This document shows, in pieces, positions 42,561 to 50,663 of a stretch of DNA of 64,000 bases. The notes under the pieces are model-generated. The model was not told where the DNA came from. It did no database searches and saw only the letters and a program-made list of their open reading frames with translations. The stretch spans positions 1 to 64,000 of the forward strand of contig NZ_JAPNLM010000010.1 in assembly GCF_026627255.1 (NCBI RefSeq), written 5' to 3'. This stretch comes from Streptomyces antarcticus. Lineage in GTDB: Bacteria; Actinomycetota; Actinomycetes; Streptomycetales; Streptomycetaceae. Made by a program: the position numbers and the translations under genes. Position 1 is the stretch's first letter. Each line of letters begins with the position of its first letter.

Positions 42561-43793
42561 GTGGCATTGGATGTCATCCGGTCGGGTCCACCCGACAGAA
42601 GGCCTCGACGCAATCTGTTCAAACGGGGAGCTCTTGTCCTGCTCCCCGCAGCGATCCTGGCGGCGGCAACCCTGGTCCCGAACCTCGCTCACGCCCTGGA
42701 AGCTCCCGTCGGGCTGGGGACCGCCACCAATTACGCGGTCCTGGCCGGTTCAACGGTCACCAACACGGGCCCCTCCGTCATCAACGGAGATCTGGGGCTC
42801 CATCCGGGCACATCGGTAACCGGCTTTCCGCCCGGCATCGTCAACGGAACGCAGCACATCACCGACGCCGCCGCCGCTCAGGCGAAGTCCGACCTCGTCG
42901 TCGCCTACAACGACGCGGCAAGCCGGGGACCCGGCACCGCCACTTCGGCCGATATCGGCGGACAAACGCTGGCGCCCGGCGTCTACACGGCCTCGTCGAC
43001 ACTGAACATCACCGGAACGGTCACTCTCGACGGCCAGAACAACCCCGATGCCGTCTTCATCTTCCAGATCCCCTCGACCCTGATCACGGCTCCGGCGAGT
43101 GTCGTGGCCTTCATCAACGGGGCAAATGCCTGCAACGTGTTCTGGCAGGTGGGCAGCTCCGCCACCATCGACACGACCTCCCAGTTCAAGGGCAACATCC
43201 TGGCCCTGACGTCCATCACGCTGAACACGGGCGCCGTGCTCGAAGGCCGTGCCCTGGCGCGTAATGGCGCTGTCACGCTGGACACCAACACCATCACGCG
43301 GGCGGCCTGCGCCGTTGGCCCGCCTGGCCCGCCTGGGCCTCCCGGGCCGACCGGCAGCCCTGGCCCGACGGGCCCGACCGGCGCCCCCGGCCCGACGGGT
43401 GCTCCCGGCCCTGACGGCAGCCCTGGCGCCCCCGGCCCGACGGGTGCTCCCGGCCCTGACGGCAGCCCTGGCGCCCCCGGCCCGACCGGCGCCCCCGGCC
43501 CCGTCGGCGCCCCCGGACCTGCCGGACCTGCCGGACCTGCCGGACCTGCCGGACCTGCTGGACCTGCTGGACCTGCCGGACCCGCCGGACCCAAGGGGCC
43601 TCGCGGCGACAAGGGCGAAAAGGGTGACGCGGGCGATCACGACCACGGTCACGACGACGAGGGCGAGCACGGTCACGACCACGGCGAGCACGGTCACGAC
43701 CACGGCAAGCCCGGTCACGACCACGGCAAGCCCGGCCACGACCACGGCAAGCCCGGGCACGGCCACGACGGCTCCGACCAGGGCAAGCCCTAG
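42561..43793 (+). CDS. Secreted DUF3494 (ice-binding-like) protein with collagen-like and His/Asp-rich tail
   Basis: 410 residues from the GTG at 42561 (AAAGG upstream). Signal peptide: [20 protein letters not shown] up to about LAHA. Residues 48-250 are the DUF3494 beta-helix domain ([36 protein letters not shown]). Then about 90 residues of Gly-Pro-X triplets ([17 protein letters not shown]..., [10 protein letters not shown]), a short charged [14 protein letters not shown], and a tail of [14 protein letters not shown] repeats that could bind metal ions. No LPxTG sorting signal in this frame. It is probably a surface adhesin or matrix protein. DNA repeats make it prone to length change. Confidence 0.9.
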   Translation: MALDVIRSGPPDRRPRRNLFKRGALVLLPAAILAAATLVPNLAHALEAPVGLGTATNYAVLAGSTVTNTGPSVINGDLGLHPGTSVTGFPPGIVNGTQHITDAAAAQAKSDLVVAYNDAASRGPGTATSADIGGQTLAPGVYTASSTLNITGTVTLDGQNNPDAVFIFQIPSTLITAPASVVAFINGANACNVFWQVGSSATIDTTSQFKGNILALTSITLNTGAVLEGRALARNGAVTLDTNTITRAACAVGPPGPPGPPGPTGSPGPTGPTGAPGPTGAPGPDGSPGAPGPTGAPGPDGSPGAPGPTGAPGPVGAPGPAGPAGPAGPAGPAGPAGPAGPAGPKGPRGDKGEKGDAGDHDHGHDDEGEHGHDHGEHGHDHGKPGHDHGKPGHDHGKPGHGHDGSDQGKP

Positions 43794-44159
43794 TCGGCCG
43801 ACTTCCTACCAGGCGGCTTCCACGATGCTCTGGGCCACGTAGGTCCCGGGCACACCGCCAAGAACGTCAACTTCACCCCTGTAAGCGCCGCCACCGGCCT
43901 GCGGTCGAAGGAGACGACGCCAGGCCCTCACCGCGACCGACTTGAGCAGCGAGGTCAGCATCATGGCCGCCACTGCAGCCGCGCCGGCATTCGTCGGAGG
44001 CTCGGCCGTCTTCGCCATGAGGCGGACCCGGCGAGGTGGAGCAACCCGACAGGACTAGCCCTTCGTAGAAAGGCTGACGCTCGATCAACCACATAGGCAG
44101 TTCGGTCCGCCGTTCGGCAGCTGAGCCCCTGGAGACACCGTCCGGGGGTTCAGTGGCGC
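43794..44159. other. Gap after the collagen-like gene, possible decayed surface-protein tail
   Basis: In a plus-strand frame ending at the TAG at 44056-44058 one reads AATAAAPAFVGGSAVFAMRR TRRGG, the pattern of a membrane-spanning C-terminal tail of Streptomyces surface proteins. It is not in frame with the collagen-like gene and no complete gene surrounds it. It may be a frameshifted original C-terminus. Confidence 0.3.
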
Positions 44160-45083
44160 TCACGGGCTCGGCAGGGACAGCGCGCGGGCATCCCGGCACG
44201 ATTCTGGGTCGGCGTACGCCCTGATGGTTTCCTTGATGAAATGCCGGGTGCCTTCCGGGCTCAGCGCCTGGGCCTGCAAGTGCGCATGCATGCCGCTGTA
44301 GCGTCCCACGTCGGATCGTTTCTCCAGATAGAGGTCGCTGGTGAACCTCTCCAGATACACCACGCACACATCGGTGGTGTCGGCGAACTCGAGCAGTGAG
44401 AACTGCCCCGAGACGCCTGGGTGCGCACCTGCATCGTGAGGGAGAACCTGCATGGTGACGTGCGGCTGGGCGCTGAGGTGGGCCAGATGCTTCAGCTGCT
44501 CGCGCATGACCTCGCGGCTGCCCACGACGCGCCACAGCACCGATTCGTCCAGCACGGCCCATAGGCGCAGTGGGTTGCCCGGGGCGCGAAGCCGGTCCTG
44601 GCGCCGCATCCGCACCTGGAGGCGGGTGGCGGCCTGCTCGGCAGTGGCGTGAGGGATCGTTCCTGCGATGACCGCTCGTGCGTAGGCGGGGGTCTGCAGC
44701 AGGCCGGGGACCACCAGGGGCTCGTAGAACCGGATCGCGGCCGCTTCGGCCTCCAGGCCGATGTAGGCGCCGTACGGGATGTCGTCGTAGGCGTTCCACC
44801 AGCCCGGCTGACCCGATTCGCCGGCCATTTGCATCAGATCGTCGACGCGCCGCTGATCCCGGACTCCGTACAGCCCGCAGAGATCTCGCACATCGCGCGG
44901 CTTGATGGGTCGGCGGCCGTTCTCCAGCAGGCTGATCTTGGGCTGGGAGATCAGCAGGCGCGCCGCCACCTGCTGCGTCGTCATACCGCTGACCTCCCGG
45001 AGCCGACGCAGCTCCGCCCCCAGTCGGCGCCTGCCGATGGTGGGATTGGCAGTGACACCCACGGGGCGCGTACCTCCGTTCAA
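44160..45083 (-). CDS. XRE-family regulator with DUF5753 domain
   Basis: 307 residues. N-terminal XRE helix-turn-helix (TTQQVAARLLISQPKISLLE) at about 34-53, followed by the DUF5753 region (IRFYEPLVVPGLLQTPAYAR, HVTMQVLPHDAGAHPGVSGQ, FSLLEFAD, VVYLERFTSDLYLE). Streptomyces carry dozens of such genes, usually followed by a small DUF397 gene; that partner is missing here. Probably a developmental or toxin-antitoxin-like regulator. ATG at 45083 lacks a strong ribosome site. Confidence 0.92.
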   Translation of the reverse strand: MNGGTRPVGVTANPTIGRRRLGAELRRLREVSGMTTQQVAARLLISQPKISLLENGRRPIKPRDVRDLCGLYGVRDQRRVDDLMQMAGESGQPGWWNAYDDIPYGAYIGLEAEAAAIRFYEPLVVPGLLQTPAYARAVIAGTIPHATAEQAATRLQVRMRRQDRLRAPGNPLRLWAVLDESVLWRVVGSREVMREQLKHLAHLSAQPHVTMQVLPHDAGAHPGVSGQFSLLEFADTTDVCVVYLERFTSDLYLEKRSDVGRYSGMHAHLQAQALSPEGTRHFIKETIRAYADPESCRDARALSLPSP

Positions 45084-45185
45084 GAACCTTGCACCGGCGA
45101 GCAGATTGCCACGGCCAGAGCAACTGGATTCGCTTTGGCCCCCGTGTCGTACAGGGTAATTCGATAATTACAACCAGAGAACGCA

Positions 45186-45220
45186 GAAGGCCCCCGGCCG
45201 GTTTCCCGGTAGGGGCCTTC
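45186..45220. terminator. Terminator-like hairpin upstream of the XRE gene
   Basis: Arms GAAGGCCCC (45186-45194) and GGGGCCTTC (45212-45220), perfect over 9 bases, loop 17 bases with internal GC pairing. Confidence 0.55.
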
Positions 45221-45314
45221 AAGTGCCCAGTGAGGCACGGGCGGAGGCGTCGTGAATTCATGGGTTGCTTCCGGGACTTGGGTTCGTTGATGTGATATCG
45301 GTCGTTTCGATGAG

Positions 45315-45470
45315 TTGATCAGTCCGTTGCGGGCGAAGTTTGAGGCGGTGACTCCGCATCTCAACGAGCGGCAGTGCCGTCTGCTGTATGCGGCGGAAGC
45401 GCGGCAGCTCGGACATGGCGGGATCGCGGCTGTCGCCAGGGCCGCGGGAGTCTCGAAGGAGGTGACGCCC
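45315..45470 (+). mobile_element. Transposase N-terminal fragment, ISAzo13-like
   Basis: The plus strand reads PLRAKFEAVTPHLNERQCRL and LLYAAEARQLGHGGIAAVAR AAGVSKE, the N-terminal domain of ISAzo13-family transposases. Homology stops at about 45465 after about 50 residues. No catalytic domain, no proper start codon and no terminal inverted repeats remain. It is a relic of an insertion at or near att copy D. Confidence 0.75.
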
Positions 45471-45540
45471 CCAGCCTGTGACGCAGGCACCCCATCGCGG
45501 GGCGTGACGGACCAACGCTCAATCTGACGCCCCGTGAAGG

Positions 45541-45664
45541 GACTTATGGCACGCGAATGGCACGCGGGCTCTGAGAGGTCTGGACAACGAAGAAGCCCCA
45601 GGTCGCTGACCTGGGGCTGTCGTATGGAGCGGATGACGGGAATCGAACCCGCGCTATAAGCTTG
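45541..45664 (-). repeat. tRNA-Gly 3'-end fragment D with covarying terminator and right-end arm
   Basis: Arm sequence GGCACGCGAATGGCACGCGG at 45547-45566, terminator arms AGCCCCAGGTC (45594-45604) and GACCTGGGGCT (45608-45618), tRNA 3' part 45628-45664. The hairpin differs from the other copies by a base change on each side that keeps pairing. The core is shorter than in B, C and E, ending at GCTTG, and no left-end arm follows. Confidence 0.9.
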
Positions 45665-45870
45665 TTCCGCGGCCAGCTGCCCGTACGACCAGGCACCACG
45701 CCCGCGGCCCGTGCGGTGGCGGTCGACGCCTTGTGCGCAGAGGCCCCCAGCCAGCACGGCGACCCAGAGACCACCGCGGGCCGCCACGGGAACCGGCAAC
45801 AGACCCACGGCCGCGAGGACGGCACCGGCGGCAAGCACCCTGCCGATCGCGGATGGTGCGCCCGCTCTCC

Positions 45871-46240
45871 TCAAAGGCCCGTCGCTCCTTGCCGGAGCTT
45901 TTCCGGGTTGCGGACCGCCCAGATACGAGTGATGCGGCCGCCAGTGACGCTGAACGCCGCCACGGTCACGGCGACGCCGGCGTGCTGGGCGACCAGGCCG
46001 GGCCGGCGGTTGACCGTCCGCTCGAGAAGCGTCAGCCCAGGGGCTTTGCCGGCGATGTGGATCAGGTACTGGGCGGTGCTCCTGGCGCCTTCGACCAACC
46101 GGGCGCAGAACGGTTCCGACCTGGCCGCCGCCGTCGGCGGTCATCGTGGCGTCGGGGGGCGAGGAGGTCTACGAGGGCATCGATGTCCCTGGCCTCCCAC
46201 GCCTCCTTGAAATGCCGCACCAGACCGGCCTGCCAGGCCG
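45871..46240 (-). pseudogene. ECF41 sigma factor, C-terminal fragment
   Basis: Reads WQAGLVRHFKEAWEARDIDA LVDLLAP, then after a frameshift near 46090 LIHIAGKAPGLTLLERTVNR and GGRITRIWAVRNPEKLRQ. These match the SnoaL-like C-terminal domain of the sigma factor at 27620-28573 at roughly 80% identity by eye. The sigma domains are absent. Confidence 0.85.
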
Positions 46241-46269
46241 ACGACCTCGGCGACCTCGGCGACCTCGGC

Positions 46270-46467
46270 GAAGCCTGGCGGCGGCTCGCCCGCCCCATCC
46301 TGTACGCGTCCGGATTCCTCGTACTCGCTTCACTGCAGGTGGCGCTGGGCATCGCACACATGTCATCGCCACATGTCCCCCTGGACATCCTGATGTTCGG
46401 CCTGAGCATGCTGGCACTTGGCCAGGTACTGCTCATCCACATGTCGAAGCGCTCAGGCACCCGGTCG
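46270..46467 (+). pseudogene. Four-helix membrane protein, 3' fragment
   Basis: Plus-strand frame AWRRLARPILYASGFLVLAS, ...ILMFGLSMLALGQVLLIHMS. Same order and orientation relative to the sigma fragment as the intact pair at 27620-29162, but the start regions and promoters of both have been deleted. From 46332 on the DNA is almost identical to 35450 onward. Confidence 0.85.
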
Positions 46468-46551
46468 TGTGCGCAGGCCATGCGATGCCCACTCAGCCTG
46501 GCAGTCGCCTGCCATCCCGTGACGGGTGGCGAAGCCGGCATCCTCCCAACG

Positions 46552-46737
46552 TCAGCGCGTGGACGGGCTGGTGAGGTCGTCGTGTCCCCGGTCCGGCACG
46601 TTGTTCACCAGGAGTCCGCTGCGCTCGGCCGCCAGGGCAGCCTGTACCCGGTTGGTCGCCCTGAGCTTGGCCAGGATGGCACTGACATGTTCCTTCACGG
46701 TGCTGAGACTCGTGTACGTCTTGACGGCTATGGCGGT
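46552..46737 (-). pseudogene. Response regulator, C-terminal fragment (duplicate)
   Basis: Encodes TAIAVKTYTSLSTVKEHVSA to the stop, as in the regulator at 35665-36357 with one residue changed near the end (NNAPD to NNVPD). The receiver domain is deleted; at 46737 the sequence jumps to the SdpA-like gene. Confidence 0.9.
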
Positions 46738-46967
46738 GTGACCGAGCCGTCCCGGCATTGCGCCCGGGCCAGGATTCCCCTGTTCTCCGACAGCGGGTCG
46801 GGTGCGAAGAGCATCCAGTTCTGGGCGGAGCACGGCTCCAGATAGGTGGCGACCTTGTTGTAGTACCGGATCTTCATCGGTGTGAGGGGCATCTGGGAAA
46901 AGGCTGCGGCGGCGAAGTGAAGGCCCAGGAGGGCGGCACCGATGAGCAGTGCCGCCCTCCTGGTCAA
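46728..46967 (-). pseudogene. SdpA-like gene, N-terminal fragment (duplicate)
   Basis: Begins MTRRAALLIGAALLGLHFAA and runs through SENRGILARAQCRDGSVT before joining the response regulator fragment. Nearly identical to codons 7-82 of the gene at 38630-39277 (one change, EPYSAQN to EPCSAQN). Upstream of codon 7 homology ends, so the peptide gene is not duplicated. Confidence 0.9.
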
Positions 46968-47169
46968 GCGGGTGGCTGCGGGTCGGCGGGTCGGCTCGGC
47001 CTGGACGCACCTACCAGAACCTGGTCCGTGCCAGTGCCCGTCATCCGTGGTCGGTCGTCATCCGCACTGTCAACTGCCCGTCATTACCCCTGAGGTAATC
47101 GTTTTCTCTGGCGCCCCCGAAGAAGCTTGATCCATCGAAGCGATCAAGCGATCACGAACGGGGAACGAC

Positions 47170-48201
47170 ATGAACATGCGGCGGTACACGCGCACCGGAG
47201 TGTTCGCGGCGGCCACTCTCCTCGCAGGCCTCACCATCGGTGCCGCGCCGGCCACCGCCACCGCCGAGGGCGGCGAGTGCGCCGAGGTCCGCGAGAAGGT
47301 AGACCGGCTCGAAGGGCGGATCACCCCGAACGCTTGCGCCTTCATGAAGCGGCAGATCGTCTTCGGCGAGGCCCCCAGCCTCCAGACCTACCTGGACATC
47401 TTCGACGAGGAGGCCAGCCTCTGGGAGGCCGGCGGCAAGCCCCAGCGCGGTCACGAAGTGATCGGCGCCTCGATCAGCAACTCGCTCCGCCTTGTGCCGG
47501 ACCTCCGCTATCGCGGCACGAACGTGGTCGCCGACGGCGCCGTAATGATGTTCGGTCAGCAGAACACGGTCACCCTCAAGGGCCACAAGGTCAGCTACCC
47601 GCAGATCGCCCGCAACGTCCTCGGCGATGATGGCAAGACCATCCAGGCCCGCCGCTACTACGACCGCTACGAGCTGTTCCAGGTCTTGCCCGAGTCTCAG
47701 CGGCCCCGCCCCCTCTTCGCCGGCATCGCCGACCCGGCCGGCCCCGGCCCGCGCGGAGCGGCCCCCGACCGGTTCCACGCCCAGGAAATCCCCGCCCGCC
47801 TCGCCGCCTGGAACAGCGGGGACGCTGCCGCGCTGGCCGTCCGTACCGGCAACGCCAAGCTGGCCGGGCCCGGCCTGGACCGGTCGCTGACCACCCAGGA
47901 GGGCAAGACCGCTTACCTGCAGCGGCTGTTCGAGAACGCCGACGTCGAGTTCAAGGCGGGCCAGGTTGCCTTCGGCCGCACCACCACTTACATCGAGTGG
48001 CATGGCACGATGACCGACCCCAACGGCACCGACCCCAACGGTACCGACCCCAACGGCACCGACCGCAAGGGCACCGACATCCCCTTCGGGATCGTCGAGC
48101 GCATTGGCCCGAAGGGCGAGTGGGAGCTCTACTTCGACACCCTGCCGGTGATCGCGGACGAGGACGAGATCCGCGGCCTGTTCAAGGTGCTCGCGAGCTA
48201 G
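47170..48201 (+). CDS. Secreted protein with two SnoaL/NTF2-like domains
   Basis: 343 residues. Signal peptide in the first 32 (TGVFAAATLLAGLTIGAAPA). Two NTF2-like halves: about 50-165 (TYLDIFDEEASLWEAGGKPQ, RRYYDRYELFQV) and 195-330 (EIPARLAAWNSGDAAALAVR, WELYFDTLPVIADEDEIRGL). A TDPNGTDPNGTDPNGTD insert (about 283-298) comes from a 15-base tandem repeat at 48012-48062. No catalytic residues can be pinned down; polyketide-cyclase or scaffold roles are possible. It stands alone in the island with no close partners. Confidence 0.85.
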   Translation: MNMRRYTRTGVFAAATLLAGLTIGAAPATATAEGGECAEVREKVDRLEGRITPNACAFMKRQIVFGEAPSLQTYLDIFDEEASLWEAGGKPQRGHEVIGASISNSLRLVPDLRYRGTNVVADGAVMMFGQQNTVTLKGHKVSYPQIARNVLGDDGKTIQARRYYDRYELFQVLPESQRPRPLFAGIADPAGPGPRGAAPDRFHAQEIPARLAAWNSGDAAALAVRTGNAKLAGPGLDRSLTTQEGKTAYLQRLFENADVEFKAGQVAFGRTTTYIEWHGTMTDPNGTDPNGTDPNGTDRKGTDIPFGIVERIGPKGEWELYFDTLPVIADEDEIRGLFKVLAS

Positions 48202-48537
48202 TGCGGTCGTGCACCGGCCGCTCCCTGAGCTGGCCTCCGGCCCGCCGGAACAATTGCGGTTCAGTGTGAACGAAGGACGCCGGTGGTGGGTCATGACGAA
48301 CACCGGGGAGTGCACCGGCGGCTCATCACCCCACCAGCCCTGCCACTCGTAGTCCTGCCAGGGCCCGCACTGAGGCCCGAACTTGCTGCGTCACAGCGAC
48401 TGTGGCGCAGGCACGTGGGGAATCGAACCTGCGCGTTTACCTCCCTGACCGGCACGTACGGGCACGCACCGTCCAGACGAATGCGGCCAGAACTGGAACC
48501 AGGGGACACGGCTTGGGTCGGCCTGGTGTCCGGCTGT
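48202..48537. other. Gap with a possible second-type att relic
   Basis: No gene. 48418-48432 (GTGGGGAATCGAACCTGC on the plus strand) looks like the T-arm end of a tRNA, followed by GACCGGCACGTACGGGCACG, which resembles arm repeats. A related piece without the tRNA part is at about 41735-41775. May be debris from another integration. Confidence 0.35.
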
Positions 48538-49959
48538 TCAGATTCCGCGCCATGCGCTGAGCAATTCTTCCGGCCCGTACGTGGCCTGGAGCCCGGCGCA
48601 GTTGACGCCACTGCGGGAAACCGCGATCAGTGGCACGGGATCATCGGTGACTGCTGCCCGGTGTTTGTGCAGTGCGGCGAGGTCGTGGCTATCGAAGGCC
48701 GAGTTCTCCAGCCATTTGACGGATCCGAGGAAGAGCAGCTGTTTGGCCACCGGCTGGCGGTCTGCGCCAACCAGGTCGATCTCGACGTCGTTGCTGCGGG
48801 TCCAGTATCCGCCGATGGCGGGGGCGGCGGGCAGGTCGTCGTCGGGCAGGAGGCGGGCAAGCGATTCGCGTACGAGCGGCTCGACGGCGCGGCCTCGCCA
48901 GCTTGTCCATTGTTCCTTGATCCGGCTCAGGGTCAGGTCGCCGCGCATGCGCTCGATCTCCGCCATGTGGGGATCGAGAAACGCAAGCCAGAAGCGCAGG
49001 TACGGGTCGGCCACCCGATAGCGGCGCTCCTTGGACGGCCTGATCGAGACCGGCAGTTCGGCTGCGACCACGCGCTTCTCCGTCAGGACGTCCGTGGCCC
49101 GGGTGAGGGTCGTATGGGCGATTCCGCCAGCCGCCCGGGCGATGTTGGTGAACGTGCGCTCGCCGCTCCCGATCGCCCGCAGCACTTCCCGGCTCATCGC
49201 CTGGGGCGGGAACTCGGCGGCCAGTGATCGTTCGGCGGAGACCAGGAGCGCGGAGATGGGATTGTCGAGCGAGCTGCGGAGGAACTCCCACAGCGAGGCC
49301 CCCTGCTGCCACTCGGCGCAGATGAGAGGCAGTCCGCCGGTAACCAGTGCCGCATCGAACGAGGCCGCCGGTTCCAGGCCGAGCATGTCGCCGATGTCAG
49401 CGGGATTGAGCGGCCCGAGGACCATCTCACGACCGCGCTGGTGGAAGGGCCGGTCGTAGCTGTTCACGGCCTCCATCATCGACAGATCGGAGCCGACCAG
49501 CAGCAGTAGTACCGGCTTGCGGCTGAGCAGTCGGTCCCACGCCCGCTGCAGCATGCCCTCGAAGGCGTCGATCCGGTCCATGAGGTACGGGACTTCGTCG
49601 ATCACGACCACGCTCGGGCTGTCGTCGGGCAGGATCTCCGCCAGCAGTCGGAATGCTGCGTTCCATTGCGTCGGGGCCTCCTCGGCGAATAGAGACCGCT
49701 CCGGCAAGGTGGAGGAAGCGACGGCGTCGAGCAGTTCCGTCAGCTCGTCCTCAGCTGTTCCCCCCGCTGCAGTGAAGAAGAGATATGGGGCCTCGGCCCG
49801 GCTGAGGAACTCCTCGACCAGGCTCGACTTGCCGACTCGCCGTCTCCCGCGCAGCAGGATGCACTGGCCGGGCTTGTGAGAACCCCCCGCCTCGCGGACC
49901 GTCTCGAAGGCAGCACCCAGAACCCGCAGCTCCTGCTCTCGCCCGATGAATCGACGCAC
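48538..49959 (-). CDS. AAA-type ATPase with DUF234 domain
   Basis: 473 residues from the GTG at 49959 (VRRFIGREQELRVL). Walker A LLRGRRRVGKSSLVEE, Walker B SVVVIDEVPYL, sensor LLLVGSDLSMM: the archaeal-ATPase (PF01637) fold of STAND-like P-loop proteins. A winged helix (FTNIARAAGGIAHTTLTRAT) and a DUF234 domain (YRVADPYLRFWLAFLDPH, IDLVGADRQPV) complete it; the latter resembles a restriction-endonuclease-like fold. The role is unknown; such genes are frequent in mobile DNA and defence neighbourhoods. It is divergent from nothing close and forms no operon. Confidence 0.88.
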   Translation of the reverse strand: MRRFIGREQELRVLGAAFETVREAGGSHKPGQCILLRGRRRVGKSSLVEEFLSRAEAPYLFFTAAGGTAEDELTELLDAVASSTLPERSLFAEEAPTQWNAAFRLLAEILPDDSPSVVVIDEVPYLMDRIDAFEGMLQRAWDRLLSRKPVLLLLVGSDLSMMEAVNSYDRPFHQRGREMVLGPLNPADIGDMLGLEPAASFDAALVTGGLPLICAEWQQGASLWEFLRSSLDNPISALLVSAERSLAAEFPPQAMSREVLRAIGSGERTFTNIARAAGGIAHTTLTRATDVLTEKRVVAAELPVSIRPSKERRYRVADPYLRFWLAFLDPHMAEIERMRGDLTLSRIKEQWTSWRGRAVEPLVRESLARLLPDDDLPAAPAIGGYWTRSNDVEIDLVGADRQPVAKQLLFLGSVKWLENSAFDSHDLAALHKHRAAVTDDPVPLIAVSRSGVNCAGLQATYGPEELLSAWRGI

Positions 49960-50137
49960 GCCAGAGGCTCCCCTCAGAGATAGTATCGCCAGCAATACTA
50001 TCGCGCGTGGCAGTATCTGGCCGGATGCCCCGCCCGTCGGGTGCCCGGTGCGTCGTCGGCCGCCGCGAAGTCGATCGTGCATGCTGCCTGAACTCGGGGC
50101 GGCGGCCCCCGGCGGGTCACTGGACGCCGGAGGCCGA

Positions 50138-50371
50138 TCAGCTACCCGTCTCCCGCTGCGTGGCGCGCCGGACCAGGCGGTCGACGGTGGAGACGACCTC
50201 GGTGGCGAAGGCCGCGTCGTCCCTGACCGTGAGGTAGGTGACGTCCGCGACGGTGTGCAGGCCGTGGACGAGGCCCCGGGGTTCGCTGAGGTGGGCGTTG
50301 TAGACGTGGTAGCCCTCCCTCTCCAGTTCCTCGAGGAGCGTCTCGAAGTGGTCCCGCGCCTTGGTGCCCAT
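50138..50371 (-). CDS. Small protein of unknown family
   Basis: 77 residues from the ATG at 50371 (MGTKARDHFETLLEELEREG), with YHVYNAHLSEPRG and VADVTYLTVRDDAAFATEVV. The alternating alpha/beta pattern and codon use look real. I cannot name the family. It may be the C-terminal part of a longer protein, as upstream residues in the same frame (PFKGLVDAAGA) fit less well. No neighbours support a role. Confidence 0.5.
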   Translation of the reverse strand: MGTKARDHFETLLEELEREGYHVYNAHLSEPRGLVHGLHTVADVTYLTVRDDAAFATEVVSTVDRLVRRATQRETGS

Positions 50372-50663
50372 GGCGCCAGCTGCGTCCACGAGGCCCTTGA
50401 ATGGGCGGCATGGGAGCAGGCCAGGAGGGTGGTGCTTGTCGGAAGACGGGTGCCTCACCTTTCCCACTTCCCACGTGATCGACCGGACAGGGCCTGGAAG
50501 TGTGCGGGTCGGCCTCGGGCAGGGGCGCCTCTCCCCCGTACGGGGGAGACGGTCAGGACCGGGGACGGACGCCGGGCTGCGGAAGGGCGCCGGAGGATGG
50601 GAGGCGGCAGCAACTCCCGGGCCTTTCCGGCTCTCGGGGTGTCCCCGGCTAAGGAAGACGACG

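Noticed and set aside
43370-43600. Regular direct repeats that could be taken for a CRISPR array
   Set aside because: They are 9- to 30-base Gly-X-Y codon repeats inside an open frame; no spacer/repeat alternation and no cas genes.
42750-43766. Minus-strand Val/Gly-repeat open frame
   Set aside because: Antisense of the collagen-like repeats; no signal or homologous motif.
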